Below are positions 6,659 through 14,879 of a stretch of DNA of 30,627 nt, one piece after another; positions within the stretch are counted from its first letter, which is position 1; every line of letters starts with the position of its first letter. A program made the position numbers and the translations under genes. The stretch covers positions 1-30,627 of the forward strand of contig ONEU01000020.1 in the NCBI GenBank assembly GCA_900316925.1, given 5' to 3'. The notes under the pieces are model-generated. The model was not told the origin of the DNA. It ran no database searches and worked only from the letters and a program-made list of their open reading frames with translations. Source of the stretch: an uncultured Eubacteriales bacterium (GTDB taxonomy: Bacteria > Bacillota > Clostridia > Oscillospirales > Acutalibacteraceae).

Positions 6659-9256
6659 TCAGATTTTAGCAAGCTTAATCAGCTCAAACAAGATGTTCAT
6701 GGATTCCATCGGGGTCAGCGTGTTGATATCAATGGAACGCAGCCGTTTCTCCAGCTCCGTTTCCTCCGGTACCAGCGTCAGCTGCGCCTCCTCTTCCTGC
6801 TTCTTCCGGGTGCGGCGGGTTTTGGGCTGACCGCTTTCCAGGTCTGCTAAGATCTTCTTGGCTCTGGTAATCACGCTCTCGGGAAGTCCTGCCAAATTGG
6901 CAACCGCCACACCGTAGCTCTCATCGGCAGCTCCCGGGATGATTCTCCGCAGGAAGGTAATGTCGTCACCGCGTTTGATGACGGCGATATTATAATTCTT
7001 CACGCCCTTGATGGTGTTCTCCAACACCGTCAGTTCGTGGTAATGGGTCGCAAACATGGTCTTGGCTCCCAATGTCTTTTTATCGGCCACATATTCCAGC
7101 ACCGCTCTGGCAATGCTCATGCCGTCAAAGGTGGAGGTGCCTCTGCCGATCTCGTCAAGGATCAGCAGGCTGTCTTTAGTGGCGTTTTTCAGGATGTATG
7201 CCACCTCGTTCATCTCCACCATGAAGGTGGACTGCCCGCTGGACAGGTCATCGGAAGCGCCGATCCGGGTGAACACGCTGTCCACCACCGATATTTCCGC
7301 TGTTTTGGCAGGGACATAAGACCCGATCTGCGCCATGAGCACGATGAGGGCTGTCTGCCGCATATAAGTGGACTTACCCGCCATGTTCGGCCCGGTGATG
7401 ATGGCCACACGGTTGTCGTTCATATCCAGCAGCACATCATTCGGGATAAACTGTGCATTGGAGACCAGCTGCTCCACCACGGGATGACGGCACTCGGTCA
7501 GCCGGATCACGCCGCTGTCGGTAATATCCGGACAGCAGTAGTTATTGTCAAAGGCCGCCTGTGCCAGAGATGCCGTGACATCCAGTACCGCCACCGCATT
7601 GGCAGTCCGGTTGATGCGGTCGAGCGCCGCCGACACCGTCTGACGGATCTCTTCCAGCAGCGCATATTCCAGCTCGCAGGAACGGTCCTTGGCACCAAGA
7701 ATACGCTGTTCCAGGTCCTTCAGCTCCTGGGTGATATACCGCTCACCGCCCACCAGCGTCTGTTTGCGGATATATTCCTGCGGCACCATTTCCTTATAGG
7801 AATTGGATACCTCGATATAATAGCCGAACACCCGGTTATAGCCGATCTTTAATTTCTGGATACCTGTTTTCTCCCGTTCACGGGCTTCGATCTGCGCCAT
7901 GACGGAAGAACTGTTGTTCATATCGTACCGCAGCTCATCCAGTTCCTGGTGGTATCCCTCCCGGATCATCCCGCCCTCACGCACGGAAAACGGCGGATCA
8001 TCCACGATTGCCCTGTCGATCAGCTGTGCAATGTCCGTCAGCGGGTCGATATCCTGAAACATCGCAGAGAGCAGGCCGCTTCTGGCTTCCTGCACACTCT
8101 GGCGGATCGCCGGCAGCTTCTGGAGCGCCGCACACATGGAACGCAGCTCCCGGGCATTCGCTGAGCCGTAGACCACCCGCGTGATGGAGCGCTGGATATC
8201 GGTCACACCGTTCAGGGCATCCCGCAGATCAACCCGCATCATCACATTGTCATAAAGCTCTGTCACCGCGTTCTGACGGCGGATGATCGCCGCCATATTC
8301 ACCAGAGGCTTCTCAATATAGCTTCTCATCAGACGCTTGCCCATAGCCGTCCTGGTCTTATCCAGTACCGCCAGCAGACAGGCTGACTTATTCTTGCTGT
8401 TCAGCGGTTCGGTCAGTTCCAGATTGCGCCGGGTATTATAATCCAGACGGACAAACTGTTCCTCCCGGTAATATTCGATCTTCCCGATACGCTCCAGACC
8501 GTTGACCTGGGTGCACCGGAGATAGGAAATCAGTGCGCCTAACGACGACACCGTCTGGGGACAGTCCTGTGACAGGAGCTTTCCCACTTCCTCCTCAGAA
8601 AACTGTTTTTGCAGCACCTGCTCGGCGTCGGCATAGGAAAAGTCCTCGTCATCCAGCAGCGACACGCTTGACGACAGCTTATCCTTGATAAAGCCGCCAA
8701 GTGTGCGGAACTGCAGGGCATCTCCGCCGATGAGGATCTCTGCGGGCTTGAATTTCAGCAGCTCGTTCTTGATATCCGTCTCCTGGTTCTCGCCCTCCAA
8801 CAGGGTGGCATACAGCTCACCGGTAGAAATGTCACAGAAGGCAAGACCTGTCCTACCCTTCTGCGAAAATACCGTGGCAATAAAGTTATTGCTGCTCTCG
8901 TCCAGCATTCCGGATTCCATGATCGTGCCGGGGGTGACCACACGGATGATCTCCCGCCGGACAAGTCCCTTTGCCTTGGCAGGGTCCTCCGTCTGTTCGC
9001 AGATGCCCACCTTGTAACCCTTCTCGACCAGCCGGGCAATATACGTCTCCGCGCTGTGAAAGGGAACTCCGCACATGGGCGCTCTCTCCTCCAGGCCGCA
9101 GTCCTTTCCCGTCAGCGTCAGCTCAAGCTCCTTTGAGGCCAGCTTTGCGTCGTCAAAAAACATCTCATAGAAATCTCCGACCCGAAAAAAGACAATCGTA
9201 TCCTTATTCTTTTCTTTCACGCTCAGATACTGCTGCATCAGCGGCGATAGTCCCAT
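6659..9256 (-). CDS. mutS: DNA mismatch recognition protein MutS
   Basis: MutS binds base mismatches and small loops. The 865-residue product has the mismatch-reading Phe-Tyr-Glu in GDFYEMF near the N-terminus, the Walker A loop GPNMAGKST (622-630), and the Walker B segment LLILDEIGRGTSTFDG. A sequence QLTLV at about 825-829, inside a charged linker, fits the beta-clamp binding motif. The last residues form the helical C-terminal region. Start ATG 9256 has GGAGGT 6 nt upstream. The gene lies between a YlbF-family gene (40 nt) and mutL (26 nt), the order also known around mutS-mutL in Bacillus. Confidence 0.97.
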   Translation of the reverse strand: MGLSPLMQQYLSVKEKNKDTIVFFRVGDFYEMFFDDAKLASKELELTLTGKDCGLEERAPMCGVPFHSAETYIARLVEKGYKVGICEQTEDPAKAKGLVRREIIRVVTPGTIMESGMLDESSNNFIATVFSQKGRTGLAFCDISTGELYATLLEGENQETDIKNELLKFKPAEILIGGDALQFRTLGGFIKDKLSSSVSLLDDEDFSYADAEQVLQKQFSEEEVGKLLSQDCPQTVSSLGALISYLRCTQVNGLERIGKIEYYREEQFVRLDYNTRRNLELTEPLNSKNKSACLLAVLDKTRTAMGKRLMRSYIEKPLVNMAAIIRRQNAVTELYDNVMMRVDLRDALNGVTDIQRSITRVVYGSANARELRSMCAALQKLPAIRQSVQEARSGLLSAMFQDIDPLTDIAQLIDRAIVDDPPFSVREGGMIREGYHQELDELRYDMNNSSSVMAQIEAREREKTGIQKLKIGYNRVFGYYIEVSNSYKEMVPQEYIRKQTLVGGERYITQELKDLEQRILGAKDRSCELEYALLEEIRQTVSAALDRINRTANAVAVLDVTASLAQAAFDNNYCCPDITDSGVIRLTECRHPVVEQLVSNAQFIPNDVLLDMNDNRVAIITGPNMAGKSTYMRQTALIVLMAQIGSYVPAKTAEISVVDSVFTRIGASDDLSSGQSTFMVEMNEVAYILKNATKDSLLILDEIGRGTSTFDGMSIARAVLEYVADKKTLGAKTMFATHYHELTVLENTIKGVKNYNIAVIKRGDDITFLRRIIPGAADESYGVAVANLAGLPESVITRAKKILADLESGQPKTRRTRKKQEEEAQLTLVPEETELEKRLRSIDINTLTPMESMNILFELIKLAKI

Positions 9257-9296
9257 GACCGCACCTCCGTTCCGTGATCGTCAGACTTGGCAGCCG

Positions 9297-9731
9297 TCAA
9301 CCGCAGCCGCCGCAGGTGGCGCAGCTTCCGGAGCAGGAGGGGGAATAATCGGCGGTCTCGGGATCCTCTCCCTCGGAGGACTGCTGGATAATGGCGCTGA
9401 TACGGTTGAACAGCACATCATAGGCGTCCTTGGCATCGTTGTAGTTGATCATGCGCTCGTTGGACATGATTGCCGCATAGACCTTCCGCATCTCACGGTT
9501 GAGGCTCTGGATGCGCTCGCTGTCCTTTTCATCGTCGGATTTGGACGCTTCCTCGGAAATCTCGGTGCGCTTGATATCAAACTCGTTGATCAGCTTCTGC
9601 AGCTCCTCATCAGCATCCGCAGCCTGTCTGGCCATCTGGAGCTTGATAAAGACATCCTCCTGCTGGAGCTTCTTGCCCAGCTCTCTGGTAAGTGCGATAA
9701 TATCCATTTCGTTGACAGTCTTGTTTTCCAT
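9297..9731 (-). CDS. YlbF/YmcA family protein with Cys-rich tail
   Basis: The 144-residue product is mostly helical and charged, and matches the YlbF/YmcA (COG3679) family in length and in the segment LTRELGKKLQQEDVFIKLQMAR. In Bacillus, YlbF, YmcA and YaaT form a complex that influences RNase Y and sporulation and carries iron-sulfur clusters. The C-terminus ends in CSGSCATCGGCG, with four cysteines, consistent with a metal or Fe-S site. The gene lies between miaB and mutS, the same position as ymcA in Bacillus subtilis, but I cannot decide between YmcA and YlbF identity. Start ATG 9731 follows AAAGGAG by about 8 nt. Confidence 0.85.
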   Translation of the reverse strand: MENKTVNEMDIIALTRELGKKLQQEDVFIKLQMARQAADADEELQKLINEFDIKRTEISEEASKSDDEKDSERIQSLNREMRKVYAAIMSNERMINYNDAKDAYDVLFNRISAIIQQSSEGEDPETADYSPSCSGSCATCGGCG

Positions 9732-9775
9732 TTGATGATCTCCTTTAATGTTATTTTAATATGATAAAACGATCG

Positions 9776-11215
9776 TTACACTAATTTTCCGCGCAGGATA
9801 AAGTTGCCGGCTTCGGTGATCTCCGCCTGGGCAAAGCTGCCGATCCGCTCGGGGGGAGCCGGTACCTCTACCACGACACCGCCCTGTGTCCGTGCATTCA
9901 GCACACCCTCCCTGGCCTGTTCCTCGATCAGCACACGATAGGTCTTGCCCACCATCGCTGCAGTACGGCGGGAGGATATCTCTTCCTGCGTTCTGAGAAG
10001 CTCGCCCATCCGGGCTGCTTTTTCTTCATGGGTATAGGGGTCGTCCATCCGGGCGGCAGGCGTTCCCATCCGCTTGGAATAAATGAAGGTAAACAATGAG
10101 GTGAACTCCACTTCCTTCATCAGTTCCAGTGTCTGACTGAAATCCTCATACGTCTCGCCGGGGAAGCCGACGATCACATCACTGGTGAGCGCAAGATCCG
10201 GGATCCGGCTCTTGGCGTAATTTACGATATCCAGATACTTCTCCACCGTATAGCGGCGGTTCATCCGCTGCAGGATCCTGTTGCTGCCTGACTGGAACGG
10301 CAGGTGAAGATGGCGGGAAATCTTCGGGTTCTCGGCAATCACGTCGATCAGCTCACGGGAGGCGTCCTTGGGATGGGAGGTCATAAAGCTGAGCCAGAAG
10401 TCGCCTTCGATCTCGCTCACCCGCTTCAGCAGCTGTGCAAAATGCACGCCACAGTCCAGTCCCTTCCCGTAGGAATTGACGTTCTGTCCCAGCAGCGTGA
10501 TCTCCTTGTACCCGGACCGGATCATGGCCTCCGCTTCCTGCAGAATGACCTCCGGACGACGGCTCCTCTCCCGGCCGCGTACATGGGGCACGATACAATA
10601 GGTGCAGAAGTTATCACAGCCGTACATGATCGGCAGCCAGCCCTTGAAGCTGCCGTCACGATGAATGGGCAGTCCTTCATAGATCCTGCCGTCGTCGGTG
10701 CCGCGTTCGATCCTGCGCTTGCCGGTGGTCACCGCATGGTATACCAGCTCCGGGAATCGATGGACCACATGGGTGCCAAACACCAGGCTGACATACGGAA
10801 AGCTCTTGTAGATCTTCTCCGCAATATGCTCCTGCTCCATCATGCAGCCGCACAGACAGATCAGCAGCGAGGGCTTCTGCCGTTTCAGCGCTTTGAGCGT
10901 ACCCACATTGCCGAATACCCTGTCCTCGGCGTGTTCCCGCACCGCACAGGTGTTGAAGAGGATGATATCCGCCTCTTCCTTGTTCTCTGTCAGCTCACAG
11001 CCCATTTTCTCCAGCATTCCTTTGATCTTCTCACTGTCGGCAACATTCTGCTGACAGCCGTAGGTATGCACAAAGGCCTTCGGATGCTCTCTGTCATAGC
11101 GCAGCGGCAATATGTCCCGCAGCAGCTCGGTATACTCCTCCTGCTTTTGCAGCAGGGGATCCTTTTCCATCATCTCAGACAAGGACGATTCCTCCCGTTT
11201 TCCGTTCTTTGACAC
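9776..11215 (-). CDS. miaB: tRNA-2-methylthio-N6-dimethylallyladenosine synthase MiaB
   Basis: MiaB adds a methylthio group to i6A37 of tRNAs, using radical S-adenosylmethionine chemistry. The N-terminal UPF0004 domain shows HTYGCQQNVADSE, FNTCAVREHAEDR and CLCGCMM, with the three cluster-binding cysteines. The radical SAM CxxxCxxC site is GCDNFCTYCIVPHVRGRE. The C-terminal ~65 residues are a TRAM domain. Start choice: GTG 11215 has AAGGGG 7 nt upstream; frames opening farther upstream (to 11257) would run through a candidate promoter. The product is then 479 residues. It heads the miaB - YlbF/YmcA - mutS - mutL operon. Confidence 0.95.
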   Translation of the reverse strand: MSKNGKREESSLSEMMEKDPLLQKQEEYTELLRDILPLRYDREHPKAFVHTYGCQQNVADSEKIKGMLEKMGCELTENKEEADIILFNTCAVREHAEDRVFGNVGTLKALKRQKPSLLICLCGCMMEQEHIAEKIYKSFPYVSLVFGTHVVHRFPELVYHAVTTGKRRIERGTDDGRIYEGLPIHRDGSFKGWLPIMYGCDNFCTYCIVPHVRGRERSRRPEVILQEAEAMIRSGYKEITLLGQNVNSYGKGLDCGVHFAQLLKRVSEIEGDFWLSFMTSHPKDASRELIDVIAENPKISRHLHLPFQSGSNRILQRMNRRYTVEKYLDIVNYAKSRIPDLALTSDVIVGFPGETYEDFSQTLELMKEVEFTSLFTFIYSKRMGTPAARMDDPYTHEEKAARMGELLRTQEEISSRRTAAMVGKTYRVLIEEQAREGVLNARTQGGVVVEVPAPPERIGSFAQAEITEAGNFILRGKLV

Positions 11216-11228
11216 TGTCACACCCCTT

Positions 11229-11257
11229 ATCATATCATAAAAACTCATCAACTTCAA
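11229..11257 (-). promoter_or_regulatory. Candidate sigma-A promoter of miaB operon
   Basis: On the minus strand TTGAAG (11257-11252) and TATGAT (11234-11229) are 17 bp apart. The predicted start of transcription would fall only about 7 nt before the GTG start codon, in or next to the ribosome-binding site, so the leader would be very short. This is possible but unusual and lowers my confidence. Confidence 0.45.
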
Positions 11258-11290
11258 CCGATATTGTGAATATTTTCCTCCGTGTCCGAC

Positions 11291-11333
11291 AAAAAAACTG
11301 CTGTTCCGCTTTCTGAAAGGGAACAGCAGTTTT
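11291..11333 (-). terminator. Rho-independent terminator of the his cluster
   Basis: On the minus strand AAACTGCTGTTCC pairs with GGAACAGCAGTTT across a short loop, followed by seven T residues. It starts within 3 nt of the hisE stop codon and insulates the his genes from miaB. Confidence 0.9.
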
Positions 11334-11335
11334 GC

Positions 11336-11671
11336 TCAGGTGTTTTTATCGACGGTGTGGAACTGCTTGAGATTGCCGGTCTTATTGCTTCTCTTGGCAA
11401 GCTCGTTCATTACCTCGTCCACGGTGATCCCCTGATTTGCCATCATCACAAACAGATGATAAATCAAGTCGGAAATCTCCAGCACCGTTTCCTGGTTGTC
11501 GCCGTTCTTGGCGGCAATGATCGTCTCGGAGCACTCCTCGCCTACCTTCTTCAGGATCTTATCCAATCCCTTTTCAAACAGGTAGCAGGTGTAGGAACCC
11601 TCCTGTTGGTTCTCCTTGCGGTCCAGTATCGTCTGATACAGGTCATAAAGCTCGTTGCTATTTTCAGTCAT
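11336..11671 (-). CDS. hisE: Phosphoribosyl-ATP pyrophosphatase HisE
   Basis: HisE hydrolyses phosphoribosyl-ATP to phosphoribosyl-AMP, the second step of histidine synthesis. The 111-residue protein has the MazG-like helical signature GEECSETIIAAKNGD and the following EISDLIYHLFVMM, whose acidic residues bind Mg2+. The start ATG 11671 has GGGAGGAA about 8 nt upstream and overlaps the end of hisI by 8 nt. HisI and HisE are separate proteins here, not fused. It is the last gene of the cluster. Confidence 0.95.
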   Translation of the reverse strand: MTENSNELYDLYQTILDRKENQQEGSYTCYLFEKGLDKILKKVGEECSETIIAAKNGDNQETVLEISDLIYHLFVMMANQGITVDEVMNELAKRSNKTGNLKQFHTVDKNT

Positions 11672-12011
11672 GTTGAAATTCCTCCCAAAGTTGATGAAAG
11701 AAGCAGGAATGGCTTCCCGTATGACAGGCCGGGCCTGTCTGGTCAACGATCACAAGCAGGGTGTCTTTGTCGCAGTCGCCCCGGATATCCACGACCTTCT
11801 GCAGATGACCGCTGGTGGCTCCCTTGTTCCACAGCTCCTGCCGGGAACGGCTCCAGAACCAGGTATATCCGGTCTCGAAGGTCTTCTGCATGGACTCACG
11901 GTTCATGTAGGCCAGCATCAGCACCTCGCCGGTGGAACGCTCCTGCACAATGGCAGGCAGCAGCTCCGCTTTCCTGAAATAATCGTCAATGAAGGCAAAA
12001 CGGTCACTCAT
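11664..12011 (-). CDS. hisI: Phosphoribosyl-AMP cyclohydrolase HisI
   Basis: HisI opens the purine ring of phosphoribosyl-AMP. The 115-residue product contains EVLMLAYMNRESMQKTFETG, then TWFWSRSRQELWNKGATSGH, the Mg-binding DCDKDT, and the zinc cysteine/histidine segment ACHTGSHSCFF. All are intact. ATG 12011 overlaps the 3' end of hisA by 8 nt, which indicates translational coupling. The ORF could be read further upstream, but that would lie inside hisA. Confidence 0.96.
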   Translation of the reverse strand: MSDRFAFIDDYFRKAELLPAIVQERSTGEVLMLAYMNRESMQKTFETGYTWFWSRSRQELWNKGATSGHLQKVVDIRGDCDKDTLLVIVDQTGPACHTGSHSCFFHQLWEEFQHD

Positions 12012-12756
12012 CCTGGTTCTCTCCTTGCTTTTTATCCTCAACGGCACAGGCAGCCGCAAGTGCCTGTTTCAGGTCAAGCGCACCGGTATAAACAGCCTTG
12101 CCGCTGATGGCGCCGTAAATATTGAGCGCTGTCAGGTTGATGATATCCATCAGATTGGCCACACCGCCGGAAGCGATGATATGGCACTTCACGGAGGATT
12201 TCAGCTCGTCGAGCATGGGCAGGTTCGGACCGGAAAGCATACCGTCCTTCGAGATATCCGTGAAGATGATGTACTGCACGCCGATATCCTCCATCTGTCT
12301 GGCAAGCTCGATATAATCCACCTCTGAGGTATCCGTCCAGCCGTCCGCAGAAACCATGCCGTCACGGGCGTCAATGCTCACAGCAACCTGTGAGGGATAC
12401 TTCTTCACGGCAGTCTTGACAAAATCGGGATCCTTGATGGCAGCGGATCCCAGGATCACCCGGTCAATGCCGTGCTCCAGGTAAAATTCCACCGCTTCCA
12501 TATCACGGATGCCGCCGCCAACCTCGATCTTCATCTTTGTATTCGCTCTGACCTGCAGAATGAGGTCGGAATTGACACGCTTGCCGTCCTTGGCGCCGTC
12601 AAGGTCTACCATGTGCAGCCACTCGGCACCGTCCTCTTCAAATTTTCTTGCTGTTTCCACAGCACTCTCCGCTACCTTATGGGCAGTGGAATAATCACCT
12701 TTATATAAACGAACGCAGGTACCGTCCTTAATATCAATTGCAGGTAATACTAACAT
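12004..12756 (-). CDS. hisA: ProFAR isomerase HisA
   Basis: HisA is a TIM-barrel enzyme that isomerises ProFAR to PRFAR. The 250-residue length is typical. The N-terminal AIDIKDGTCVRLYKGD contains the catalytic Asp, GGGIRDME and GSAAIKDP are the N-terminal half phosphate sites, and FTDISKDGMLSGPN with ASGGVANL forms the C-terminal half site. ATG 12756 has AAGGA 10 nt upstream. In most operons of this type hisH lies before and hisF after hisA; both are missing here, so its product PRFAR must be used by an enzyme encoded elsewhere. Confidence 0.96.
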   Translation of the reverse strand: MLVLPAIDIKDGTCVRLYKGDYSTAHKVAESAVETARKFEEDGAEWLHMVDLDGAKDGKRVNSDLILQVRANTKMKIEVGGGIRDMEAVEFYLEHGIDRVILGSAAIKDPDFVKTAVKKYPSQVAVSIDARDGMVSADGWTDTSEVDYIELARQMEDIGVQYIIFTDISKDGMLSGPNLPMLDELKSSVKCHIIASGGVANLMDIINLTALNIYGAISGKAVYTGALDLKQALAAACAVEDKKQGENQDE

Positions 12757-12818
12757 TCTTGACTCATCCTTCCAATATTGACTGCCTGTTACGGCAGCAG
12801 CTCCATCCGATCCTCATC

Positions 12819-13397
12819 TTACAGCACGCCCTTTGTAGACAGGGGCTGTGCGTCACGGGTCGGTGTGACGGCCTGTTTCAGGGCATGACCGAGAGCCTTA
12901 TAGAGCGCTTCCGTGATATGATGGGTATTTTTGCCGTAGAGTGCTTTCAGATGCAGGGTAATTCCGGCGTTGAAGGCAAGCGCCCGCATAAATTCCTCGG
13001 TCATGCAGCTGTCGTAGCTGCCGATCCGTTCCTCCGGGAACACCGCGTCAAACACCAGAAACGGTCTGCCGCTGATATCCAGCGAACAGAATCCCAGCGC
13101 TTCATCCATCGGCACATAAAAGGAGCCGAACCGGCTGATGCCGCTCTTGTCTCCGAGTGCCTTGTCAAGCGCCTTTCCGATCACGATACCCGTGTCCTCT
13201 ATGGTATGGTGACAATCCACTTCCAGATCGCCTTTTGCCTGTACCGTCAGTCCAAAACCGCCGTGGACGGCAAAGGCCGTCAGCATGTGATCAAAAAAGC
13301 CGATACCGGTCTGAATATCCGTCCTGCCGCCGTCAAGGCTGAGTGCCACGCTGATATCCGTCTCCCTGGTTTTTCTGTCGATTGCTGCATTGCGCAT
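12819..13397 (-). CDS. hisB: Imidazoleglycerol-phosphate dehydratase HisB
   Basis: This 192-residue protein is the single-function dehydratase, without the phosphatase domain found in enterobacterial HisB. The duplicated metal sites are visible as FFDHMLTAFAVHGGF with CHHTIEDTGIVIGKAL in the first half, and THHITEALYKALGHAL in the second. The start ATG 13397 has GAGG 8 nt upstream. It is the first gene behind an internal promoter and terminator stem (13421-13491) and is followed by hisA after 62 nt. Confidence 0.96.
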   Translation of the reverse strand: MRNAAIDRKTRETDISVALSLDGGRTDIQTGIGFFDHMLTAFAVHGGFGLTVQAKGDLEVDCHHTIEDTGIVIGKALDKALGDKSGISRFGSFYVPMDEALGFCSLDISGRPFLVFDAVFPEERIGSYDSCMTEEFMRALAFNAGITLHLKALYGKNTHHITEALYKALGHALKQAVTPTRDAQPLSTKGVL

Positions 13398-13420
13398 TCA
13401 TGTCACCTCTGTATCATTCT

Positions 13421-13459
13421 GAAAAAAACAGGCAACACCACAGTTTCTGCGGCGTTGCC
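13421..13459 (-). terminator. Terminator stem between hisC and hisB
   Basis: On the minus strand GGCAACGCCGCAG pairs with CTGTGGTGTTGCC (two wobbles) across AAA, followed by TGTTTTTTT. It has the form of a strong intrinsic terminator. It lies immediately after a consensus promoter and 24 nt before hisB, so it should stop transcripts arriving from hisC. Confidence 0.85.
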
Positions 13460-13462
13460 TTT

Positions 13463-13491
13463 AGTATAACTCTTTTCAACCGATTTGTAAA
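13463..13491 (-). promoter_or_regulatory. Internal sigma-A promoter for hisBAIE
   Basis: On the minus strand TTTACA (13491-13486) and TATACT (13468-13463) are 17 bp apart. The first transcribed base should be around 13458-13455, inside the 5' arm of the terminator stem. Transcripts from this promoter would therefore lack part of that arm. Confidence 0.75.
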
Positions 13492-13549
13492 CAGATAATC
13501 CGAAACTGCAGTCGGTTTTCAGGAAATTTTTTGCAGATTTCTCAAAAAG

Positions 13550-14632
13550 TCAGTGTTTTCCTGAAAGATATTTCTCCATAATGTAACGCTCGATGCACGA
13601 GAGCAGAGCAGCATTCTCCTGCTCGCTGCCGGCGGTGATCCGCAGCGCCGATATATTGCCGAAATACCGCACAGCGATGCCGTTTTCCAGCAGATAGCGG
13701 AAGATGTCTTCGGCCAGTCCGGTGCGGATCAGAACAAAATTGGCACAGGGCTCCAGGATATCAAAGGGCAGCCGGTAATTCTCCTTCAGCTTGAGAAACG
13801 CCCCGAACAGTTCCCGGGTATTGCGGATAATGGACTCCCGCCTTTCCTGAAGCAGCTCCCGATGACCGTAGACACAGGCGCCGATCTCCTGGGTGAGGGT
13901 GTTGACATTATACGGGGATTTGACCGCTCTGAGTGCCTTTGTCAGCGTGGGATTGCTCACGGCAAAGCCCAGCCGCAGCGCCGCAGCGCCTACTGCCTTG
14001 GAGGCAGTTTTCAGGACGATCAGGTTATCATCATCAGCCGCTTCCGTCAGGATGGACTGGTCCCAGAAATCCATATAGGCCTCGTCCAGCACGACCAATC
14101 CCTTCACGGAACGGACAAGTCTGCGGGCATCCCCGGCGCTGATTCCCTGACCGGTGGGATTGCAGGGATTGGAGAAGATGATCATATCGGCCTGCTTTTC
14201 ATTGGCCAGAGTAATGAGGTCATCCACTCTGATCTGCAGAGACTCGGTTTTCGGATAGGCATACACCACGTTCTCCGACAGGAACGAATAGAACCGGTAC
14301 ATGGAGAAATCCGGTTCTGCCACGATCACGGTGCTGTTCTTGTTCAGCATGGCGGAGGCGAGCAGGTAGAGCATCTCGTCAGAGCCGTTCGTAGCGGTAA
14401 CATTGTCGGGACTGATCCCGTAATAGGCGGCAAAGGCAGCAATCGGCTTTTTCGCCAGCGGGTCGGGATAGCGGTTAAAGTCCGTCTTGTCAACAATCGT
14501 CTTGATCTCCTCCCGGATCTCCTCCGGCATCGGATAGAAGGATTCGTTGGCATCCAGCCGGATCGCATAGCTGCCGGTAATCGGTTCGTAAGGCTCCAGC
14601 TCACGCACCTTATCACATAATTCAAAGGACAT
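13550..14632 (-). CDS. hisC: Histidinol-phosphate aminotransferase HisC
   Basis: HisC converts imidazole-acetol phosphate to histidinol phosphate with PLP. The 360-residue product has the N-terminal IRLDANESFYPMP, the cofactor segment FSNPCNPTGQGIS, VVLDEAYMDF, and the Schiff-base lysine in KTASKAVGAAALRLGFAV. The ATG at 14632 has AAGGAG 8 nt upstream. A longer frame up to 14785 is rejected because it reads through a dispersed repeat. The 247-bp gap to hisD is unusual for this cluster. Confidence 0.95.
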   Translation of the reverse strand: MSFELCDKVRELEPYEPITGSYAIRLDANESFYPMPEEIREEIKTIVDKTDFNRYPDPLAKKPIAAFAAYYGISPDNVTATNGSDEMLYLLASAMLNKNSTVIVAEPDFSMYRFYSFLSENVVYAYPKTESLQIRVDDLITLANEKQADMIIFSNPCNPTGQGISAGDARRLVRSVKGLVVLDEAYMDFWDQSILTEAADDDNLIVLKTASKAVGAAALRLGFAVSNPTLTKALRAVKSPYNVNTLTQEIGACVYGHRELLQERRESIIRNTRELFGAFLKLKENYRLPFDILEPCANFVLIRTGLAEDIFRYLLENGIAVRYFGNISALRITAGSEQENAALLSCIERYIMEKYLSGKH

Positions 14633-14879
14633 CCTTTTCACTCCTTCACTTCTTTTCATATTTATTAAAACAATCAACAGGGGACAGCCGCAAGAGCATT
14701 CCATGACAAGCCCCCTGCCCCCAAAGCATTTCGCTCTCTGCGGAGAGCGAGTCAGTGGGACTTTCACGGGAAAGTCCCACGACACCCCCGAAAGCGAGGC
14801 GTTGTTTTCTATTGATAATTCCAGGAAATATTGCCGCTGAGTTTTAAACTATGCGGCAATGTGTCATACGAACAATCGC
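14633..14879. other. Hairpin-rich spacer between hisD and hisC
   Basis: This 247-bp gap breaks an otherwise tightly packed gene group. It holds a stem just after the hisD stop (ATTGCCGC/GCGGCAAT, 14830-14860), the dispersed repeat at 14751-14792, and a third stem CGCTCTC/GAGAGCG (14732-14749). No clear promoter or U-run is seen, so read-through to hisC is likely. It looks like inserted repeat DNA. Confidence 0.6.
14751..14792 (+). repeat. Dispersed palindromic repeat, copy 2 of 2
   Basis: The core is a perfect 11-bp stem GTGGGACTTTC/GAAAGTCCCAC with a 4-nt loop, followed by GACACCCC and GAAAGCG. It aligns closely with 4507-4552 in the same plus-strand direction. Here it sits inside the his cluster, whereas copy 1 lies between convergent genes. 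Confidence 0.75.

Noticed and set aside
14633..14785. 51-codon N-terminal extension of hisC
   Set aside because: It reads through the dispersed palindromic repeat, while ATG 14632 has a strong ribosome-binding site and begins the family's normal N-terminus.
14830..14860. Terminator right after hisD
   Set aside because: A stable ATTGCCGC/GCGGCAAT stem is present, but no U-run follows, so I treat it as part of repeat-rich spacer DNA.
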